Shown here: piece after piece, positions 58,539 to 64,000 of the stretch
How the letters are laid out: every line of letters starts with the position of its first letter
Position numbering within the stretch: the stretch's first letter is position 1
DNA from: Bin25 sp965221765
GTDB taxonomy: Bacteria; Bacteroidota; Bacteroidia; Flavobacteriales; Flavobacteriaceae
Length of the DNA stretch: 64,000 bases
Reading direction: 5' to 3'
NCBI GenBank assembly: GCA_965221765.1
Contig: OZ244911.1
Location: forward strand, 868,001-932,000
Made by a program: the position numbers and the translations under genes
The notes under the pieces: generated by a model
What the model was told of the DNA's origin: nothing
What the model saw: the letters and a program-made list of their open reading frames with translations, nothing else
The model's database searches: none

Positions 58539-61500
58539 TTACCGGTCAAAATAAGAAGTCTTTTTGATCCAAGGTCTGTTCTTGTTGATGAAGATTAATT
58601 TTTTCATTCTCAATTTGATGCCATATACAATATTAAAAGTAGCTGGAACAATCACCAACGTCAAAAAGGTTGCAAAAGTCAGTCCGAAAATAACGGTCCA
58701 AGCTAGTGGTCCCCAAAAAATAACATTATCCCCACCTATATAAATATTGGGATTCCATTGACTGATAAAGGTGAAAAAATTGATATTAAATCCGATTGCC
58801 AGTGGAATTAATCCTAAAATTGTGGTGATAGCGGTTAATAAGACGGGTCTTAGCCGAGCTGAACCTCCACGCACAATCGCTTCTCTAGCTTGATCCATGG
58901 TCAAAAGCCCTTTTACATTCCGTTGAATTTTTTCTCGATTGATTAATAACTGCGTGTAGTCAATTAAAACTACACTATTATTGACCACAATCCCCGCAAG
59001 AGAAATAATTCCCAACATGGTCATCAAAATCACAAAAGGCATATCAAAAACCAACAGACCAAAAAATACGCCTGTGAAACTCAATAAAATAGTCAACAAA
59101 ATAATCACTGGTTTTGAAATTGAATTGAATTGAAAGACCAATAACAGCAAGATCAAAGCCAATCCTAAAAACAGAGCGGTTGATAAAAAAGACATGTTTT
59201 CTTGTTGTTCTTCTTGTTCTCCAGCATAATCATAGCTGATATCCTTTGGTATTTCAAAATTGGCAAGTGCATTTTGAACCTCACCCAAGACCGCATTGCC
59301 ATTAAATCCAGCTAGTACCGATGAATAGAGGGTCACAACACGATCTAATTCGCGATGTTTGATAGAACTAAATGAATTATCACTTTCTACCCTCACCAAT
59401 GAAGAGATGGGAATCTCTTTGATTTCAGGACCTTCATTTACAATGATGTTTTGGTTCAAAAGTGCATTTTTATCAAATCGGTATTGATCATCAAGGCGAA
59501 CATTAATATCATAATCATCTCCACCGGTTTTGTAAACCCCCGCCTTAGAACCAAACAATGCTGTACGCATGATGAACCCAATTTGACTAGCATTGACTCC
59601 TAGCTCTCCTGCTTTTTTACGATCAATCACCAATTCATCACTTTGCTTGTACCTGCTGACATCGATTTTTAATTCTTCTACTCCCTGAACATTGACTTGA
59701 TTAAGATAATCTTTCATATTCTCAGCCACTTGGATGAGTTCTAAGTAATCATCGCCTTTGATTTCGATGGTAATCGGATATCCCGTTGGGGGCCCATTGG
59801 CATCTTTTTCAACTGAAATAGAAACACCAGGAAATTTTCCACTCACGGCTTCTTGTACTTCTTTGCGCATCAATTCACTAGAATGGCCTCTTCTGAATTT
59901 AAATTCTCTTAATGAGATGGTGATTTTCCCTTTGTGAGGCATGGCATTTTCAGCCCCTGAATCTGTCGTGGGATTTCCTGCTCCTTCTCCAACCTGAGAA
60001 ACGGCATTCTCAACCATAAAATTATAATCACCATCATTATACTTGGGTAAATTGATAATCTTAAAGACTTCTTGTTCAATCAAACGAGTGACCCAATCTG
60101 TTTTATCGATAGTTGTTCCCTCAGGATATTCGATATAAATGATGATTTGATTGGGTTGGTTCTCAGGAAAAAATTCTGTTTTAGGAGGAAATAGTCCCAT
60201 TAAAACAAAAGAACTAAACAACAGAAAAAAGGTCCCAACCAAAAACAAAATAGGACGATATCCCTTCAATACAAACCTCAAAAACCGTTGATAACTACTT
60301 TCTACCTTGGTGAGAAATATTTTTTGAAAACGCAATGCCCAACCTTTGATGGCGTATTTGTAAGCCCAAAACAAAAGTGGAACAATCAACATGATAGTCC
60401 CCAAACCTCTAATGATGCCTTGATTGAAAATCAATAGGAATCCCAAACCACCCATGATTGCTGTCAATCGCCATAAGGATTTGTCAGTAAATACTTGGTC
60501 TTTGACATTCATAAATTGGGAGACTAACATGGAATTAAAAAAGATGGCCACAATCAATGAAGAGCCCAGTACCGCCGATAACGTGATGGGAAAATAGATC
60601 ATGAATTCGCCCATCAGACCGGGCCAAGCCCCCAATGGAGCAAACGCCGCCAGCGTGGTGGCGGTGGATACAATGATGGGAGTGGCAATTTCACCAATCC
60701 CTCGTTTGGCTGCTTGAATGCGTGTCATGCCTTCTTTTTCCATCAGTCGGTAAACATTTTCTACCACTACGATTCCATTATCTACTAACATTCCCAACCC
60801 CATGACCAATCCAAATAAAACAACCGTATTTAGAGTATAGCCAATAGCGGATATAAACATGATAGCCATAAACATCGACATAGGAATGGCAAATCCAACA
60901 AAAAGAGCATTTCGAAAGCCAATAAAAAACATCAACACAGTCACCACTAGTATGACCCCCAAAATGATGTTATTGATTAAATCATTGACTTGATTAGTTG
61001 TTAAAGTAGAAGTATCATTATTGATGGTGATATCAATATCCCCAGGAATTTGTAACTGGGATGTATTGGCAACAATTTCTTTTATTTGATCAGCTGCATT
61101 GATTAAATTTTGTCCCCCTCTTTTAACCACATCTAATAATACTGTTTTTTCCCCAGTGGATCGGGCATATGAAGTCACTTCTTTTTCCTCAAAAGTGACC
61201 GTAGCGATATCTCTTAAATAGACAGCATCTCCATTATCATTTTTAACTACAAAATCTTCTAAATCTTGTGGATTTTTAATTTCACCTAGTATTCGCACAT
61301 TACGTCTTTGACCATCGACTTCGATATTTCCAGCAGAAATCGTAGAGTTTTCATCTGAAATGGTATTAATAACATCCATAAAAGCCACTTTAGCAGAAGT
61401 CATTTTGTAGAGATTGATAGCCACTTTGACCTCAAATTCTTGAATACCTCGTATATCGACTTCTTTGATTTCAGGCAAATCTTCAATAGTAGTTTCTAGT

Positions 61501-62018
61501 CGTTCAGCATATTCTTTGAGATCTTCAATAGGATAATCGCCAATCATGCTTATATTGAGCATGGGCATCATTTCAGCAAAGTCAAGTTCAAAAATACTAG
61601 GCTCTAATTTGGCATTATTAAAAACAGGCCAATCGGCACTAGATTTAACAGCATTAACCAAATCAGTGACTTCTTGTTTTGCTTGGTATATAGGAATATC
61701 TTCATCCACTTCAACAATGACGATGGCAAAATCTTCAGTTGATGTTGAATTAATTTCAATCAGATTGGAAAGTCCTTTGATTTCTTCCTCTAAAGGATCA
61801 GTCACTAGTCGTTCCATGTCTTCTGCTGTGTTTCCGGGAAACACAGTGGTAATAAAAATTTGAGTGTCATTTATTTCAGGAAAACTTTCTCTAGGCAAGT
61901 TCAAATAAGAACTTAATCCTAAGATGAAAAAAATGACCATGATCACGTAAATCACCACACGGTGGTCAATGGCCCAACTAGAAAGTTTAAACTCTTTATA
62001 AATTTTTTGCTCACTCAT
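58539..62018 (-). CDS. RND-family efflux transporter, inner-membrane permease
   Basis: A 1159-residue proton-driven pump of the AcrB/HAE1-like RND family. The N-terminal helix VVIYVIMVIFFILGLSSYL is followed by PRESFPEINDTQIFITTVFPG and EDMERLVTDPLEEEI. Proton-relay segment GLVMGLGMLVDNGIVVVENVYR is in the first helical bundle; the second bundle has IISLAGIVVNNSVVLIDYTQ and RLRPVLLTAITTILGLIPLA. An insertion of extra hydrophobic segments near residues 500-560 is present. It starts 9 bases after the adaptor gene ends, so TolC, adaptor and pump form one operon. Substrates are not evident. Confidence 0.95.
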   Translation of the reverse strand: MSEQKIYKEFKLSSWAIDHRVVIYVIMVIFFILGLSSYLNLPRESFPEINDTQIFITTVFPGNTAEDMERLVTDPLEEEIKGLSNLIEINSTSTEDFAIVIVEVDEDIPIYQAKQEVTDLVNAVKSSADWPVFNNAKLEPSIFELDFAEMMPMLNISMIGDYPIEDLKEYAERLETTIEDLPEIKEVDIRGIQEFEVKVAINLYKMTSAKVAFMDVINTISDENSTISAGNIEVDGQRRNVRILGEIKNPQDLEDFVVKNDNGDAVYLRDIATVTFEEKEVTSYARSTGEKTVLLDVVKRGGQNLINAADQIKEIVANTSQLQIPGDIDITINNDTSTLTTNQVNDLINNIILGVILVVTVLMFFIGFRNALFVGFAIPMSMFMAIMFISAIGYTLNTVVLFGLVMGLGMLVDNGIVVVENVYRLMEKEGMTRIQAAKRGIGEIATPIIVSTATTLAAFAPLGAWPGLMGEFMIYFPITLSAVLGSSLIVAIFFNSMLVSQFMNVKDQVFTDKSLWRLTAIMGGLGFLLIFNQGIIRGLGTIMLIVPLLFWAYKYAIKGWALRFQKIFLTKVESSYQRFLRFVLKGYRPILFLVGTFFLLFSSFVLMGLFPPKTEFFPENQPNQIIIYIEYPEGTTIDKTDWVTRLIEQEVFKIINLPKYNDGDYNFMVENAVSQVGEGAGNPTTDSGAENAMPHKGKITISLREFKFRRGHSSELMRKEVQEAVSGKFPGVSISVEKDANGPPTGYPITIEIKGDDYLELIQVAENMKDYLNQVNVQGVEELKIDVSRYKQSDELVIDRKKAGELGVNASQIGFIMRTALFGSKAGVYKTGGDDYDINVRLDDQYRFDKNALLNQNIIVNEGPEIKEIPISSLVRVESDNSFSSIKHRELDRVVTLYSSVLAGFNGNAVLGEVQNALANFEIPKDISYDYAGEQEEQQENMSFLSTALFLGLALILLLLVFQFNSISKPVIILLTILLSFTGVFFGLLVFDMPFVILMTMLGIISLAGIVVNNSVVLIDYTQLLINREKIQRNVKGLLTMDQAREAIVRGGSARLRPVLLTAITTILGLIPLAIGFNINFFTFISQWNPNIYIGGDNVIFWGPLAWTVIFGLTFATFLTLVIVPATFNIVYGIKLRMKKLIFINKNRPWIKKTSYFDR

Positions 62019-62027
62019 AGCGGTCTA

Positions 62028-63197
62028 TTAGCTATCTAAAAGTTGAACTTTTTGTTGATTATCAACCAGTGCAGAGCCTTCATCAACCAATAAATCTCCG
62101 GAAGCTAATCCGCTGAGGACTTCAGTATAATCACCACTACGAATCCCCAATTCAATAAAAACACGTTGGGTGATAAATATATTTTTTTCATCGGTAGGTA
62201 CCAAGCGATGCACATAAGATTGTCCTTGAGCATCTTCTTTAATCAGTCGCAGTGGAATGGATAAGGCCTCAAGATTTTGATAATCAGTAACAATCAATTT
62301 AGCGGTTAAGTTCGGTTTGATGATGCCATTGGCATTTTCAACGGGGGCCTCTACACGAAAAGTTCGGTTATTGGGATTGATAAAGTCGCCAGTTTGTCTC
62401 AAAATAGTATTGATTTGAATTCCAATAACATCAATTTGAACAAGAGCAGGACTGCCCGGCTTTACCGTCGATAGATAGGTTTCAGGGATGTCCGCCTCAA
62501 CATACATGGAATTGAGGTTAATTAGTCTTACAATAGGAGCCCTTCCAGGCGATACATAAGAACCTTCATTGGAAATGATTTCATCGATGACGCCCGAAAA
62601 TGGGGCAATGACCTTGGTTTTTAATAATTGATCCTCTAGTTGGTCAACAATTTGTTTTTGTGATTCATATTGAGTTTTGGCTTGCAGATAATTTAATTCA
62701 GAACCTATTTTTTGATCCCACAGACGTTGTGTTCGTTCATAAGTGGTTAAAGCCAAATCCAATTGTAATTTGGCACTGTTTAATTGGGGTTGAATGCCCC
62801 CGTCATCAATAGTGGCCAAGACATACCCTTTCGGAACTCGTTGCCCTTCTCGAACTCTTACGGCATTGAGTTTTCCGGCCACTTCAGGATAAAGTTCCAA
62901 ACTCTGTCTTGTTTTGATGTCGCCTTGGACTTCAATGGTATGTGTAAATTCTGAAGGTTCAACATTAAATGCTGAAATCAATGGAAGTCTTTGGTTTTTG
63001 TCTTTGATCTCGATTAAGCGATTGATTTCAATTAATTGTTCGTTTAGATTCTTAATTTGGGTGACAATATCATCTCGTTGTACTTTAAGTGAATCAATAT
63101 TTGAAGATTCATCGTTGTTTTGTTCCGATGCTGACTTATTTTGGGAACATCCCGTTAAAAGAATAGTGGTTGTTATAAGGAATAGGATGTGTTTCAT
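62028..63197 (-). CDS. RND efflux periplasmic adaptor lipoprotein
   Basis: A 389-residue membrane-fusion protein with a lipoprotein signal ending ILLTGC (Cys17). A predicted coiled-coil start (residues 32-70) precedes the barrel-sandwich half QGDIKTRQSLELYPEVAGKL and VREGQRVPKGYVLATID, an alpha-hairpin around residues 140-185, then TKVIAPFSGVIDEI. It links the pump to the TolC-like channel. It starts 16 bases after the TolC gene stops and ends 9 bases before the pump begins. Confidence 0.94.
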   Translation of the reverse strand: MKHILFLITTTILLTGCSQNKSASEQNNDESSNIDSLKVQRDDIVTQIKNLNEQLIEINRLIEIKDKNQRLPLISAFNVEPSEFTHTIEVQGDIKTRQSLELYPEVAGKLNAVRVREGQRVPKGYVLATIDDGGIQPQLNSAKLQLDLALTTYERTQRLWDQKIGSELNYLQAKTQYESQKQIVDQLEDQLLKTKVIAPFSGVIDEIISNEGSYVSPGRAPIVRLINLNSMYVEADIPETYLSTVKPGSPALVQIDVIGIQINTILRQTGDFINPNNRTFRVEAPVENANGIIKPNLTAKLIVTDYQNLEALSIPLRLIKEDAQGQSYVHRLVPTDEKNIFITQRVFIELGIRSGDYTEVLSGLASGDLLVDEGSALVDNQQKVQLLDS

Positions 63198-63213
63198 TTG
63201 TCTACATTATATG

Positions 63214-64000
63214 TTAAAGAGATGAGTTCAAAAGATGGTCTAATTCTACTTTGTAATTGACTAAGTCTAATATGGTTTGAAGATATCTTTGTTGTGCCAA
63301 AAAGAGTTGGTTTCTAGCTTCTCGATATTCAAATGAAGTGGCTAGTCCTTCTAAAAATTTAATTTGATTCTTATCGGCTATGTTTTGGGCGAGTTCTAAA
63401 TTGAATTTACCGGTTTTTAGCGTCTGAGCGGCCAGTTGCAAATCATTTAAGGTTCTTTTGATGTTTAGGCTGATTTGCTTCTTGGTATCTTCAAACGTCA
63501 CTTGAGATTGTTGCCATGTTATTTTGGCCCTTTGGGTTCCGGCCGTTCTCACCAAAGAACTAAAAATGGGGATCTCGGCAGAGATCCCAAAAACAGCGGT
63601 TCCAAACCATTTTTGATCTCTATTTAGAAAAGAAAATTCATTGCTGTTTCCTGTATAATTTCCGTTGAGAAAAGCTTTAAAAACTGGAAGAGCTTTAGCT
63701 CGTTCATTTTTATAACTCAATAATTGAGCTTGAACAGCATTTTGAGCAATCCGCACATCGATGTTTTGTTCGATAATACTTTCAATATTGGTGTTTTGTA
63801 AAGTCATCGACCCGGCAATCGATTCAGAAATAATTCGTTCTAATGAATCGGTTAATTCAACGTTGGTACCAGGGGCAAAACCCAAAAGATGATTAAGAAA
63901 ATCGCGAGCGATTTCTTCTAGCCGTTTAGCATATCGTAACTGGTTATTTTGTTCGCTAACACTGAGTCGAATTTGCTCTACATTTTCTTCTTCAATAAAA
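63214..64000 (-). CDS. TolC-family outer-membrane efflux protein, C-terminal part
   Basis: The C-terminal ~260 residues of a TolC-like channel; the frame is open to the right edge, so the start lies outside. The first visible residues FIEEENVEQIRLSVSEQNNQ continue into LEEIARDFLNHLLGFAPGT. Typical second-half TolC features: ALPVFKAFLNGNYTGN, FGISAEIPIFSS, a long helical segment with TKKQISLNIKRTLNDLQLA, and ATSFEYREARNQLFLAQQRYLQTILDLVNYKVELDHLL at the end. First gene of the tripartite efflux operon. Confidence 0.93.
   Translation of the reverse strand, partial: FIEEENVEQIRLSVSEQNNQLRYAKRLEEIARDFLNHLLGFAPGTNVELTDSLERIISESIAGSMTLQNTNIESIIEQNIDVRIAQNAVQAQLLSYKNERAKALPVFKAFLNGNYTGNSNEFSFLNRDQKWFGTAVFGISAEIPIFSSLVRTAGTQRAKITWQQSQVTFEDTKKQISLNIKRTLNDLQLAAQTLKTGKFNLELAQNIADKNQIKFLEGLATSFEYREARNQLFLAQQRYLQTILDLVNYKVELDHLLNSSL

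Noticed and set aside
58346..58549. Minus-strand ORF of 67 codons between the RND pump gene and aspS
   Set aside because: It starts with TTG inside the pump gene's end, has no recognised motif and no ribosome site; it could be gene debris but cannot be supported.

Overview
The window reads as the chromosome of a member of the Bacteroidota, most likely a flavobacterium, that degrades polysaccharides. The evidence is two SusC/SusD pairs, a hybrid two-component regulator, a type IX secretion sorting domain on one enzyme, many short lipoprotein signals, TAnnTTTG-like promoter motifs, and low-GC DNA with weak ribosome binding sites.

Positions 1-36410 (mostly + strand) form a glycosaminoglycan utilisation locus, probably for chondroitin/dermatan sulfate or hyaluronan. 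It holds a partial SusC with its SusD, a repeat-rich surface lipoprotein, a PL8 lyase carrying a type IX secretion signal, and a small lipoprotein. After a mobile-element scar (9416-12604) come an HTCS regulator, an unrecognised 693-residue exported protein whose stop overlaps the start of a chondroitinase ABC-type lyase, a sulfatase, a large FG-GAP/UnbV lipoprotein, a second SusC/SusD pair and a third PL8-type lyase. The likely flow is surface cutting by the secreted PL8 enzyme, import through the two SusCD pairs, periplasmic breakdown by the other lyases and the sulfatase, and sensing of products by the HTCS. No unsaturated glucuronyl hydrolase (GH88) is visible; it may lie outside the window.

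The scar at 9416-12604 is an IS1634-family element with 15-bp terminal inverted repeats, inserted in an AAA-type ATPase pseudogene and flanked by a perfect 159-bp direct repeat. Very long target duplications are known for this IS family. The transposase gene is itself frameshifted and appears to lack its second catalytic aspartate.

Positions 36744-48304 (- strand) hold an SUF iron-sulfur cluster assembly set. sufB-sufC-sufD-sufS are tightly packed, but the A-type carrier gene that would normally sit directly in front of sufB lies 6.5 kb upstream. The gap is filled by a 1292-residue lipoprotein (InlB-type repeats, Pro-rich linker, BspA/DUF285 repeats), an IS5-family remnant and an IS630-family remnant. 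No sufE follows sufS.

Positions 48440-64000 are mainly core genes: thiL, a ZIP metal transporter, polA with a degenerate proofreading domain, tadA, a GH95 glycosidase, a small membrane protein, aspS, and a tripartite RND efflux operon whose TolC gene runs off the right edge. I saw no tRNA, rRNA or CRISPR array.
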